Assembly (NCBI RefSeq): GCF_031180885.1
Contig: NZ_JAPSLK010000008.1
Location: 62,001-126,000, forward strand
Source: Saccharothrix sp.
GTDB taxonomy: Bacteria; Actinomycetota; Actinomycetes; Mycobacteriales; Pseudonocardiaceae
Length of the DNA: 64,000 nucleotides
Reading direction: 5' to 3'
A program made the translations under genes and the position numbers. The notes beneath the pieces are model-generated. The model was given only the letters and a program-made list of their open reading frames with translations, made no database searches and was not told the DNA's origin. How positions within the stretch are numbered: position 1 is the first letter of the stretch; the number at the start of each line of letters is the position of its first letter. Positions 52,032 through 60,827 of the stretch are shown one piece after another.

Positions 52032-52433
52032 CTAGCTGGTCCTACGTGCACGCCGGGCCGCGACAGCAGCCGCTGCGGCACCGAACCCGGCCAGCCCGAG
52101 GAAGAGCGGCAGGGTACCCGAGTCGTCATCGGTCGGGACGTCGACGGTGGAGCCGTCACCTGTGTCGATCCAGCCAACGGGCGGCTCGTGGACATGGGTG
52201 TGATTGGGTGTCGGGACATGACTGGGTGCCGGAAGGTGCTCGCAAGCGATGCCGTCGTTGTCCGCGTCGAGCCCGTGGAGGTCGCGCGGGGCGGACTCGA
52301 AGAACCGCTGCGCCTCGGCTTGGTTGCTGAAGCTCTCGCAGTCGCGATCGCCGAGCGCGTTGGCAACTCCGACGATGGGCAGTGTCGCACTTGCCGCGAG
52401 AACAGCGGCGCCGGCCAACCTCGACAGCAGCAT
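52032..52433 (-). CDS. Secreted excalibur-domain protein with C-terminal membrane tail
   Basis: 133 residues from ATG 52433 (AGAGGA nine bases upstream). A signal peptide (LAGAAVLAASATLPIVGVAN) leads to an excalibur domain, DRDCESFSNQAEAQRFFESA and HGLDADNDGIACEHLP, with the D-x-D-x-D-G-x-x-C-E calcium loop. A linker rich in Pro/His and Asp (TGDGSTVDVPTDDDSG) precedes a hydrophobic helix and basic tail (LPLFLGLAGFGAAAAAVAAR), as in sortase substrates, although no clear LPxTG is seen. It is directly followed by the sortase gene. Confidence 0.85.
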   Translation of the reverse strand: MLLSRLAGAAVLAASATLPIVGVANALGDRDCESFSNQAEAQRFFESAPRDLHGLDADNDGIACEHLPAPSHVPTPNHTHVHEPPVGWIDTGDGSTVDVPTDDDSGTLPLFLGLAGFGAAAAAVAARRARRTS

Positions 52434-52914
52434 GGTGCACATTCCTCTCATGCGGGACGAAAGAACGTCTTTCGTGGTGAAACGGCTACGTCTGGCAGCC
52501 GCAAGATCTCCCGGTGACCCGATGCAGGGTCGGCGACTTCCATGACGGCCGCGCCACCTGATGTCCCCTGGCCGCTCACCTGTTCCTGGCCGGCGACGCC
52601 GAATCATCGAGGGTGGCCCGCACCGCGTCGGGGCGGGCGATGGCCGAGACCGTAGGCGCCGCCAGACTCACCTCACCTCACCTCACCTGATCGGGTTCGC
52701 CGGCTGGAGTCGGCTCGTACCCGTCGTGGGCGGGTGGCGCCACGAACCGGCGGCGCCGGCGGCGCAGGTCGACAGGAATTTCTCCGAACCGAGAACCCCG
52801 TGCGGCTGCTTCCCTCATCGCCACCATGACCGAGCCCGGCCCAGGTTCGACACGAGTACCGACCGATCGGCCCAGTGGAGCCGAGGTGCCGTGAGGTGGC
52901 GGGTGTCGCGGAAC
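52434..52914. other. Intergenic region with CTCAC tandem repeat
   Basis: About 480 bases. A run of 4.5 copies of CTCAC is at 52666-52688. The excalibur/sortase promoter should be near 52450-52560. I see no gene. Confidence 0.4.
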
Positions 52915-53256
52915 TCAGCCGCACACCGAGGCGACACAGACCTGGACGTCGCCCACGCTGATGTTGATGGCGGGGTTGAAGGACTGGTACGTCACCACGA
53001 CGACGTTCTTGATGACCGCCGCGTCGACCCCGGCGTTGTTGAGGTTGTTCTTGAGGACGACGATCTCCTGATGAATCAGAGACCGCTTGCCGGTGATCTT
53101 CACAACGACTTTGTCAATGATGTCGTTGCAGGACACGACGTTGTTGACACCGTTTGAGCAACTGTACTTGCCGGCCGCCGCCGCCACTGCGCCGCTTCCG
53201 GTGGTCAGGGCTGCCACCAGGCCGAGCGTGGCGACAAAAGGCGTGAACCTCTTCAT
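52915..53256 (-). CDS. Small secreted protein with four cysteines
   Basis: 113 residues. A signal peptide (FTPFVATLGLVAALTTGSGA) precedes a compact domain with AAGKYSCSNGVNNVVSCNDI near the start and VGDVQVCVASVCG at the end, so two disulfides are likely. The middle (IHQEIVVLKNNLNNAGVDAA) has unusually many Asn and Ile for this genome, and GC is lower than average, which may mark recent gain. No family was recognised. Confidence 0.7.
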   Translation of the reverse strand: MKRFTPFVATLGLVAALTTGSGAVAAAAGKYSCSNGVNNVVSCNDIIDKVVVKITGKRSLIHQEIVVLKNNLNNAGVDAAVIKNVVVVTYQSFNPAINISVGDVQVCVASVCG

Positions 53257-54092
53257 GGAACACCCGTCCTATCGTTTGACTGCACTTGACCGACATCGCC
53301 GGACGGCGACGCTTGCCGCACTTTTATGGGGCATGTCCGACGTGTATTTAACAGCAGCGGCGGTCGGCGCGTAAGGTTCACCGACCCGGACGAGCACCAA
53401 ACCGCTCGTCCAGAGGACGACCATCCCCAAATATGGGTACCCATTCTTCGGGTCACTCAGGCGCGCAATCAGCTACCAGGGACGATGTCGTGTCCCCCGA
53501 AAGCTCCTGTGTTGGTGACGGACTGCAAGGAAGGGAAAGCCGGGTGGGACGTTCGTGATCCAGCGCGCCCGGTCCCCGAACAGGCGACCACTGGAAGCAG
53601 AAGGTCCGCGAGGCCATCCGTTCCGGGGCGCTGGTGTTCCCCGCACGCTCCCCGTGCAGGCGCGGGGCAGGCCGAGGTCGTACATGGACGAGGAACTCGA
53701 CATCGCCGTCACCTCGGCGCCGGCCGAACGCCCAGCGACCTCGACCACGCTGACCTGTCCGGCGACAAGTGCGCACTGCGGGCTCATGGTCATCGGCGCG
53801 ACGATCGGTAGCGCGTGTTCCGCGGTCGGTGGTCTCGGCGTCGGCCCCGCCTTCCGGCGGTACCCCTGCGTCGCGCGCGGCGACGACCGTCCTCGGATCA
53901 TGTCGGCCTTCGCGTGGTGTTCGGTCGCCAGCGGTGTTCGCCGCGGACGACCGGCGTGGCCGTGGGATCGGTCGTCTACGCGGCTCTCTCGGGCGCGTCG
54001 TGGGGGTTGCCGCGACGACGTCTCAGGGCACGGACGGCGAGCACGGTTCGGCAACGGCATCCGGGCACCTGGAGTTCCTTCTTCCCATCGGG
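53257..54092. other. Long region without a firm gene
   Basis: About 840 bases between a secreted-protein start and the flippase stop. The AT-richer part at 53257-53480 carries the promoter for the leftward secreted gene. A + strand segment at 53684-53830 looks like a lantipeptide-type precursor (see findings) but has no stop in frame. The rest shows no gene-like signal. Confidence 0.4.
53684..53835 (+). pseudogene. Possible lanthipeptide-like precursor remnant
   Basis: ATG 53684, six bases after GAGG, opens a frame reading MDEELDIAVTSAPAERPATS, then TLTCPATSAHCGLM and TIGSACSAVGG. The ELDI start followed by a Ser/Thr/Cys-rich segment recalls FxLD-type lanthipeptide precursors. There is no stop for a long way, no modification enzyme nearby, and the frame may be chance. 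Kept as a weak call. Confidence 0.2.
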
Positions 54093-55397
54093 TCACTTGG
54101 CGGCTTCGCCGGAACAACCGGGCCGTCGACTCGGGGACTCGACCTGCCGCAGCACTCGGCGGCGCAAGAGGATCCAGGATGCGAACGACAGTCCTGTGTA
54201 GAGGAACACCGTCCCGACCGCCACGCCGGTGGCGCCGGCCAGGTTCGCCGACAGCAGGTGACACCCCACCGAGGCGACGCAACTCACCAGGCCGAACGCG
54301 CCGGCGGCCTTGGTCCACCCGCCGCCGAGCAGGCCGAGACTGGCGACTTCGTACGGCGCGAAGCACAGTTCAGCGACGGCGAGGATCAGCAGCAGGTCCC
54401 GCGCGGCGGCGAACTCCGGGCCGAAGACCGGCACGATCCACAACCACCCCGCCAGCACGACGACGAGGTTGGCAGCAGCCGTCACCAGCACGGACAGCAG
54501 CAACCACGGGGCCATTTGGCCACGTCTGTTCCGCAGCCTGACATCGCGCATGAACAGCTGCCCCATCGCATGCGGGAACAGGCGGGGTATCTCGGCCAGG
54601 CTCGCCGCGAGCGCGAACACACCGACCGCGGCGGCGTCGACCGTGGCGCCCAGGACGTACCGGTCCGCGCGCAGGGCGATGGCCATGCCCAGGCCGAACC
54701 CGAGGGTCGGCAGGCCGGTGACGGCAAGCGCGCGGATTTCGTGGAACCGGGGCCGCGACAGGGACAGCAGCGTCGCCGCCCGGCACTTGGGGGCCAGGAA
54801 GATCCAGGTGACGAGCACACCGGCACCCTGGGCACCGAGCAGCGCCGCCCCGGTGGGCCACGCCACCGCGGCGGCGAGGAGTCCGGCCAGCCCGCCTGCC
54901 GTCATGACGGCCCCGAAGCCGGCCGCGCGCCGGAAGCCGCCGTCGGCGTACCAACCGTCGATGGTCTGGAAGTTGACGACCTGCGCCGCGGTGAACACGC
55001 CGACCGCGGCGAGGAAGCCGAAATCGGCGAGCGCGGGATCGACGACCGTCGCGGAGATCGCGGACACCGCCGCCGCGGCCACCGCCGCGAGGCAGGCGGC
55101 ACCGATCGTCCACCAGCTGTACGCGGACACGAGCCGGTGCCTGCCGGCGCCGGTGGCGGCCGGCAGGAGCAGTCGGAACGCCATCCTGGCACCGAAGCCG
55201 GCGACCAGCGCGACGACCGCCGCGATCGTCGTCCCCAGCACCATCACGCCTCGCTGCGCCGCTCCGAGGACGCACGTGGCCACCATCGCGGCGGCGGCGT
55301 TGGACACGAGTCGGAGCACGCCGGCGCCGGTCAGGTAGCCGATGTTGACCCGCCACCGGGAGCCCCCGACGTCCGGCAACCCGTTTGGTGCGGTCAT
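54093..55397 (-). CDS. Wzx-type polysaccharide flippase
   Basis: 434 residues with about 12-14 membrane helices, e.g. VSNAAAAMVATCVLGAAQRG, GVFTAAQVVNFQTIDGWYAD and IRALAVTGLPTLGFGLGMAI, plus RADRYVLGATVDAAAVGVFA, a pattern typical of MATE/Wzx-like export proteins. ATG 55397 is taken; a longer open frame upstream lacks the family start. It should move lipid-linked repeat units across the membrane for the operon's glycan. It is the last gene seen in the leftward glycan operon. Confidence 0.82.
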   Translation of the reverse strand: MTAPNGLPDVGGSRWRVNIGYLTGAGVLRLVSNAAAAMVATCVLGAAQRGVMVLGTTIAAVVALVAGFGARMAFRLLLPAATGAGRHRLVSAYSWWTIGAACLAAVAAAAVSAISATVVDPALADFGFLAAVGVFTAAQVVNFQTIDGWYADGGFRRAAGFGAVMTAGGLAGLLAAAVAWPTGAALLGAQGAGVLVTWIFLAPKCRAATLLSLSRPRFHEIRALAVTGLPTLGFGLGMAIALRADRYVLGATVDAAAVGVFALAASLAEIPRLFPHAMGQLFMRDVRLRNRRGQMAPWLLLSVLVTAAANLVVVLAGWLWIVPVFGPEFAAARDLLLILAVAELCFAPYEVASLGLLGGGWTKAAGAFGLVSCVASVGCHLLSANLAGATGVAVGTVFLYTGLSFASWILLRRRVLRQVESPSRRPGCSGEAAK

Positions 55398-55673
55398 CGG
55401 GTTCCCGCGCCGGAAACGCCGCCTGACGAACGCCGCGACGCCCACGCTCCCACATCCCTGATCCCTGTTCGTTGCCCGCGCATCCGGGGGACCACCGCGC
55501 TGGTGGCGACGCTCAGCCATCCGGCCCACCACAACCGCCGGACATCGACCGCCCGGGCCGGTCCGATCGTCGAACCGCCGCGACCTGACGATGACCCGGC
55601 GCAACGCGAGACCCGCCACGTCGGGCGCGGCCATCCGACCGAGGTGGCTCGGCCTCCGGTGTGACACCAACCG

Positions 55674-57083
55674 TCATCCGCTGTCCCCCGGGCCCGCGTC
55701 GCACCCGGCCGCCGACACCGAACCGCCCGTCCGGACACGGCCTGGCGAGGAACTGCCGACGCCCTGGACGCGAGTGCGGCAACGTTCACGCCGCTCGGAC
55801 AGATTCCAGGTTCGGCGGGCGATCACCCGATCTCCATCTTCCCTTGACCTGTCGTGCTTGTCGGTGGACACCTCGCCGTAGGCGGCAGTGAACCGATCCG
55901 AATCCGGCGGAGACCCCGAGGTGCGCGAACTCGACAGCAGATGACAGACGGCGAAGAACGCCGCCCCATAAGCGATCACCTTCATGAGTTGGAGACTGTC
56001 CCCGCGCAACGAGTACATGAGCGTCGCCACGAACAGCACGTTGAGGTAGGTCCACCAGTCGGAACGATCCGACCGGTTGACGATGAACCGGTGCACGAGT
56101 GTGATCAGGAAGAACACCACCGGGATCGCGGGCAGCCCGAAGTTGAGGTACGCCTCCCCGGTGAGCGAAAAGCCGTAACCCCCGCCCGATCCGGGCGCGT
56201 GCAGGCTGACCAGCCACTCGCCGAGGGACGGCGCGCTCTTCACGCTCAGCCAACTCGGCAGGACACCGAGCAGGTTGTCGAGATAGGTCGCACCACTGTA
56301 ATACGGCACGTAATGTGGCACGATATTCATGACGAAGGTGTCGACAAATGTGATGGACCCCTGGTTGAGCGCTTGTTCCATGCTGACGTCCTGGGACTGG
56401 CGAGCTGCCGCCAGAAAAGAGGCCAGGACGAAGAACCCCACGCCGGCGAGCACGATCCGCGTCGATCCGGCGCGGTTCTTCAGCAATTGGGCCTGAATCA
56501 GCAGGCTGAAGAAGATGAAGATGAAATCGCGCTCAGCCGTCGCCAGGCAGTACGCGAGGTACAGCCCGGCGTTCACCCAGTAGACGTTACGTGTCAGCCG
56601 GGTCCTCTTGGCGATGAAGTACATCGACAGGGCGAAAGCCTCCAGCAACAGGTAGCCCCCGTGCCACGGGCCCGCCAGCGCCAGCCGCTCCAACTTGTCG
56701 AGGTCGATCATGTCCGGGCCCTTGCTGACCACGACGAAGAGGGCGTACACGGCCAGGCCCGCCAACACCACGGGCAGCAGTTCGTACGCCTTCGCGGGCC
56801 GCGCGAGCCGCGCCTTGTCGAACGTCCGTCGTTGCGGCGCGACCAGGTCCCCGATCGCCATCGCGACGAGGGCGAGCGCGAACCCGGTCGACGCTCTCGG
56901 GATCTGCTCCGTCACGATTCCCTCGTACACGGAGGTGCCCACGACGAGGTTGATCAACGGGCCGAACGAGAAGAACACGAAGACGGCGGCGACGCTCACC
57001 AGGACGTTCCGCGTCCCGCCTCGCAGGTAGAGGCGGACAAGGACGGCCAGCGAAATGGCGAGGTTGATCAACACGACCGTCAT
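55674..57083 (-). CDS. Wzy/EpsG-like polysaccharide polymerase
   Basis: 469 residues from ATG 57083 (MTVVLINLAISLAVLVRLYL). About ten membrane helices with a large outer loop (YYSGATYLDNLLGVLPSWLS, GGGYGFSLTGEAYLNFGLPA) and short conserved pieces (ATAERDFIFIFFSLLIQAQL). This is the usual form of O-antigen/EPS polymerases, which have little sequence conservation. The last 80 residues are charged and unstructured. It lies between the acetyltransferase and the flippase, fitting a Wzx/Wzy-dependent pathway. Confidence 0.75.
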   Translation of the reverse strand: MTVVLINLAISLAVLVRLYLRGGTRNVLVSVAAVFVFFSFGPLINLVVGTSVYEGIVTEQIPRASTGFALALVAMAIGDLVAPQRRTFDKARLARPAKAYELLPVVLAGLAVYALFVVVSKGPDMIDLDKLERLALAGPWHGGYLLLEAFALSMYFIAKRTRLTRNVYWVNAGLYLAYCLATAERDFIFIFFSLLIQAQLLKNRAGSTRIVLAGVGFFVLASFLAAARQSQDVSMEQALNQGSITFVDTFVMNIVPHYVPYYSGATYLDNLLGVLPSWLSVKSAPSLGEWLVSLHAPGSGGGYGFSLTGEAYLNFGLPAIPVVFFLITLVHRFIVNRSDRSDWWTYLNVLFVATLMYSLRGDSLQLMKVIAYGAAFFAVCHLLSSSRTSGSPPDSDRFTAAYGEVSTDKHDRSREDGDRVIARRTWNLSERRERCRTRVQGVGSSSPGRVRTGGSVSAAGCDAGPGDSG

Positions 57084-57234
57084 GCCTTGTGTGGTCAACC
57101 GAACCTCTTGTACCCGTCCGTGGCCTCAACGGCAGAGGCGCATACCGACATGTGGTTACTCCGTGATCGTTCCTGCGATGAGGTGCGCATTGCGACGTGG
57201 TGGTCGATTCGGGGTGGAGCAGGGCCTGGCCGCG

Positions 57235-57861
57235 CTAGCGGACGCGGGCGGCCAGCGGCGCGGCGGGTGAGCCGATCACGACCACCTCGCCCGGCACATC
57301 GCGAGTCACCACGGCCCCCGCACCCACCACGGCGCCCACGCCGACCGTGCGGCCTTGCAGTACGACGGCACCGGAACCCACTACGGCACCTTCCGCCAGG
57401 GTGACGTTCCCGGCGACGTTGGCACCGGGCATGACCGTCACGTGGTCCGCGAGCGTGGTGTCGTGCCCCACCGTCGCGTTGTAGTGCACCTGGCAGTGGG
57501 AGCCGATGGTGACGCCGCTCGACACCATCACGTTGGCCTGGACGATCGCGCCCGGACCGATGGTGGTCTCCGGGCAGACCACCGCTCGGGGGTGGACGAG
57601 ATTGGTCGGCCGCAACCCGCGCGCGTCCAGCAGTCGCGAGAGCCGCACCCGCGCCGTGGGGGAGGCGATCGCCACGACGTACGCCGCGCCGGACACCGCG
57701 TCGCCCGGCCTGCGCACGTCGTGGCCGCGCACGACCTGCCCCGCGGCGGAATCGTCGAGGAACGCGATGACCTCGCGACCGAGTGCCATGCAGATGTCCA
57801 GCGCTTCGCGGCCCGCACCACCCGCACCGACGACGTAGACAGCTGCCCCTTTATGCGCCAT
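57235..57861 (-). CDS. NeuD/PglD-type sugar O/N-acetyltransferase
   Basis: 208 residues from ATG 57861. Residues 1-75 form a small Rossmann-like domain (AVYVVGAGGAGREALDICMA) that binds the sugar nucleotide; the rest is a left-handed beta-helix with hexapeptide repeats (TTIGPGAIVQANVMVSSGVT, SHCQVHYNATVGHDTTLADH with the catalytic His, GAVVGAGAVVTRDVPGEVVV). Relatives acetylate UDP-4-amino sugars (PglD) or sialic acids (NeuD). Next to a DegT aminotransferase and a priming transferase, a bacillosamine-like sugar is plausible. Confidence 0.88.
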   Translation of the reverse strand: MAHKGAAVYVVGAGGAGREALDICMALGREVIAFLDDSAAGQVVRGHDVRRPGDAVSGAAYVVAIASPTARVRLSRLLDARGLRPTNLVHPRAVVCPETTIGPGAIVQANVMVSSGVTIGSHCQVHYNATVGHDTTLADHVTVMPGANVAGNVTLAEGAVVGSGAVVLQGRTVGVGAVVGAGAVVTRDVPGEVVVIGSPAAPLAARVR

Positions 57862-57871
57862 GCGACTCCGT

Positions 57872-58504
57872 TCAAGGTTGGGGAGGGATCGGGAAGCCGG
57901 GGTTGGTTCCGCCCGCACCGACGATGCCGCGCGGCCGGACGAGGTGGCCGATGGTGCGCAGGACGATGCGGAGATCGACTCGCCAGCTCCGGTTCTCGAT
58001 GTACCACAGGTCGAGTTCGATGCGCTCGGGCCAGCTCAGCGCGTTGCGGCCGCACACCTGGGCCCAACCGGTGAGGCCGGGGCGCACCACGAGGCGTCCC
58101 CTTTGGCGGGGGCTGTAGTGGCGCACCTGCTCGGGCAGGGTCGGCCTTGGGCCGATGATGCTCATCTCGCCGCGCAGGACGTTCACCAGCTGGGGCAGTT
58201 CGTCCAGGCTCATGCGGCGCAGCGCGCTCCCCAGCCGGGTCTCGCGTTGGCAGTCGGGCTGGCCGGGTCGGTCCGGTTCGCGCATGGTGCGGAACTTGAG
58301 GATGGTGAACTCCTTCCCGTGCAGCCCGCAGCGGCGTTGGCGGAACAGCACTGGCGAGCCGAGCCGCCAACGGACCAGCCCGGCGACCACGGCGATCACC
58401 GGCGCGAGAGCCACCAGGAAGGCCACCGCGAGCACGATGTCGAGTGCCCGTCGGACGCGATCACGGGAGATGTCGGTCCCCCGGGAACGGGAAGGACCGG
58501 TCAT
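57872..58504 (-). CDS. Priming sugar transferase (undecaprenyl-phosphate glycosyl-1-phosphate transferase)
   Basis: 210 residues, one N-terminal membrane helix (ALDIVLAVAFLVALAPVIAV). The catalytic part has FRQRRCGLHGKEFTILKFRT, RRMSLDELPQLVNVLRGEMS, IIGPRPTLPEQV and RPGLTGWAQVCGRN, all typical of the PglC/WbaP family. It moves sugar-1-phosphate from a nucleotide onto undecaprenyl phosphate to start the repeat unit. ATG overlaps the aminotransferase stop (ATGA), and the acetyltransferase follows 10 bases later. Being short, it is of the monotopic PglC type. Confidence 0.93.
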   Translation of the reverse strand: MTGPSRSRGTDISRDRVRRALDIVLAVAFLVALAPVIAVVAGLVRWRLGSPVLFRQRRCGLHGKEFTILKFRTMREPDRPGQPDCQRETRLGSALRRMSLDELPQLVNVLRGEMSIIGPRPTLPEQVRHYSPRQRGRLVVRPGLTGWAQVCGRNALSWPERIELDLWYIENRSWRVDLRIVLRTIGHLVRPRGIVGAGGTNPGFPIPPQP

Positions 58505-59706
58505 GCCGTCGCCTCCCCCAGCACCTTGGTCAGCGCGGTCGCCGTGTCGACCATGTCCGCGGATCCGAGCGTCGGGTGGACGAGCAACTCCAGTGATGTC
58601 CGCCCGAGCCGTGCCGCCACGGGTAGCTTGCTCGGTGTTCCGGGTACGGCGTCGAAAGCGCGTTCGCGGTAGATCTCGGTGCACCCGCCTTGCCGGCAGG
58701 GGACGCCTTCCGCGCGGACGGCGTCGACGACCCGGTCCCTGGTCCACCCGGCGGCGAGGCGTTCGATGCGCAGGCGCACAGGGAACCTGTAGTAGGCGTG
58801 CTCGACACCCGCGGGTGGCTCGGTGAGCTCGACCGCGGGTTGGCCGCGCAACACCTCCCGCAACACCGCCGCGTTGGCTCGGCGTTGTCCCACCCAGCCG
58901 TCGAGCTTGCGCAGGTGGTTGCGTCCGATCGCGGCCTGCAGCTCGGTCATGCGGGCGTTCGTGCCGAACTTCTCGTGCAGCCAGCGGAACCCGGACGCGT
59001 GGTCGATCCGGTGGACGGCCGACCAGCTCTTGCCGTGGTCCTTCAACTCCCAGCACCGGCGCCACAGCTCGTCGTCCGACGTCGTGACCGCCCCTCCTTC
59101 ACCGGCCGTGGTGAGGATCTTGTCCTGGCAGAACGACCAAGAGGCGATGTCGCCGAGGCTGCCCACCGGACGTCCCCGGTGGACGGCTCCGTGCGCCTGG
59201 GCGCAGTCCTCCACGACCCGCAGGTCGTGGTGTCGAGCGAGTTCGAGGACGGGATCGACGTCGGCCGGGTGCCCGGCCAGGTGTACCACGACGATCGCGG
59301 CGGCGCGGTCGGTGATCGCCGCCTCGACGGTGTCCGCGGTGAGGCACCCGCTGACGGGGTCCACGTCCACGACGACGGGGCGCGCTCCGCATGAGACGAC
59401 GGCGGAGGCGGTCGCGATGAAGGTGGCGGCGGGGACGATCACGTCGTCGCCGCGGCCGACCCCGATGGCCCGCAGCGCCAGTTCGAGTGCCACGGTGCCG
59501 TTGGACAGGGCGACGGCGTGGCGGGTCCCCACGGCGGCGGCGAGCTCGGCTTCGAAAGCTCTGCCGTGGTCGCCGGTCCAGTAGTTGACCCGGCCCGAGG
59601 CCAGCACCGCCCGTGCGGTGTCGAGGTCGTCCTCGTCGAAGTACGGCCACGGTGGCACGGGCGCGGTCCGCACCGGCGTCCCGCCGTCGATGGCGAGCCG
59701 GCTCAT
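58501..59706 (-). CDS. DegT/DnrJ/EryC1 family PLP-dependent sugar aminotransferase
   Basis: 401 residues. PLP-binding features: ALSNGTVALELALRAIGVGR, ATFIATASAVVSCGARPVVV, VVEDCAQAHGAVHRGR, then the catalytic Lys in SWSFCQDKILTTAGEGG. The C-terminal segment has KFGTNARMTELQAAIGRNHL. It adds an amino group to a keto-sugar nucleotide, most likely the 4-keto sugar used by the acetyltransferase and priming transferase next to it. No dehydratase that makes such a keto sugar is in the window. Coupled by ATGA overlaps on both sides. Confidence 0.93.
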   Translation of the reverse strand: MSRLAIDGGTPVRTAPVPPWPYFDEDDLDTARAVLASGRVNYWTGDHGRAFEAELAAAVGTRHAVALSNGTVALELALRAIGVGRGDDVIVPAATFIATASAVVSCGARPVVVDVDPVSGCLTADTVEAAITDRAAAIVVVHLAGHPADVDPVLELARHHDLRVVEDCAQAHGAVHRGRPVGSLGDIASWSFCQDKILTTAGEGGAVTTSDDELWRRCWELKDHGKSWSAVHRIDHASGFRWLHEKFGTNARMTELQAAIGRNHLRKLDGWVGQRRANAAVLREVLRGQPAVELTEPPAGVEHAYYRFPVRLRIERLAAGWTRDRVVDAVRAEGVPCRQGGCTEIYRERAFDAVPGTPSKLPVAARLGRTSLELLVHPTLGSADMVDTATALTKVLGEATA

Positions 59707-60827
59707 CGGAGACCTCCATGCGGTTGGCGTGCGGTCCACACAGTCCTCCACCACTGGTCGTCCGAGGAGATCGCGAACGGGGAGAAGCGGACGCCCTCAC
59801 TGATCAGCGCGCGCTCGCAGTCCGGCGTCTCCGCCAAGGCCAGCGCGCTGTACGCCCACACCAGCGGTCCGGCCTCCAGCGGCAGCACGGTGATCCCGCA
59901 CAACTGCGTCGCGAGTTCGCGCAACCCTGGCAGGTCGGACGCGAGCACGGGCACGCCCGCGGCCAGGGCTTCCAGGACGACGTTGGGCAGCCCCTCCCGG
60001 CGCGACGGCAGCAACAGCACATCGGTCGCCGCGAGCACGTCCTCCACCCGATCGGTGTGGCCGATCAGGTGCACCGACCTGTCCGACGCGACCGTCGGCG
60101 AGACCGCCTCCAGGTCGGCTGTGCCACCGGGTCCGACGAAGGTCAGACCGACGTCGGGGTGCAGCCGTCGCGCCTCGGCGTGCACCTCCAGCAGGAACGC
60201 GCGGTTCTTCTCCGGCGAAGCGCGTCCGACGTGGGTCATCATCACCGGACCGCCGTCCGCGCCCCGGGACGTCCGGCACACTGAGGCGAACCGGTCGACG
60301 TCGACCTTGTTCGGCACCACGCTGAACCGGGCGTCGCCCTCGGGCGGTGCGGCGAAGGCCAGTGCCGCTCGGGTGACACCGAACACACTGGTGGCCGCCC
60401 GGCGCAACAACGCGCGCAGTACAGCGCGCCGTGCGCGGCACGCCATGGTGTCGGGGCGTCCATCGCCTTCGCTTCTCATTTGGGCTATCCGCACGTCGAC
60501 ACCGGCGAACGCCGCGACGGTGAGCACGAGACCGCTCACGAGACTCACATGCGACTCGACCACGTCCGGCCTCAGCGCGCGCAGCAGACGCCACAACCGG
60601 AAAGGGAACGTCCACTTAGGACTCAACGGGCACCGGTGGATCCGCGCCCCCGCCGCTTCGAACTGCGTGGCGAGCAGACCTTCGCGCTCCCCGAGGGTCA
60701 CGAAAGTCAGGCGGGCCTGGTCGGGCGGAATGGTGCGGCACTGCCTCAGCGCGATCGTCTCGACGCCACCGCGATCGAGTGTGCCGAGGACGTGGACCAC
60801 CTCGACCGGAGTGGCGCCGTCGCTCAC
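59703..60827 (-). CDS. GT4-type glycosyltransferase
   Basis: 374 residues from GTG 60827, with GGGGAGGG upstream. It opens VEVVHVLGTLDRGGVETIAL and carries the GT-B acceptor half, then VMMTHVGRASPEKNRAFLLE, VGLTFVGPGGTADLEAVSPT and REGLPNVVLEALAAGVPVLA with the E-x7-E motif. It elongates the lipid-linked oligosaccharide. Overlaps the aminotransferase start and the fused glycosyltransferase stop, so it is translated as part of the chain. Donor and linkage unknown. Confidence 0.9.
   Translation of the reverse strand: MSDGATPVEVVHVLGTLDRGGVETIALRQCRTIPPDQARLTFVTLGEREGLLATQFEAAGARIHRCPLSPKWTFPFRLWRLLRALRPDVVESHVSLVSGLVLTVAAFAGVDVRIAQMRSEGDGRPDTMACRARRAVLRALLRRAATSVFGVTRAALAFAAPPEGDARFSVVPNKVDVDRFASVCRTSRGADGGPVMMTHVGRASPEKNRAFLLEVHAEARRLHPDVGLTFVGPGGTADLEAVSPTVASDRSVHLIGHTDRVEDVLAATDVLLLPSRREGLPNVVLEALAAGVPVLASDLPGLRELATQLCGITVLPLEAGPLVWAYSALALAETPDCERALISEGVRFSPFAISSDDQWWRTVWTARQPHGGLR

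Noticed and set aside
52666-52688. CTCAC repeats as a ribosome-site cluster on the minus strand
   Set aside because: GGTGAG copies are not followed by a gene start in any frame within range.
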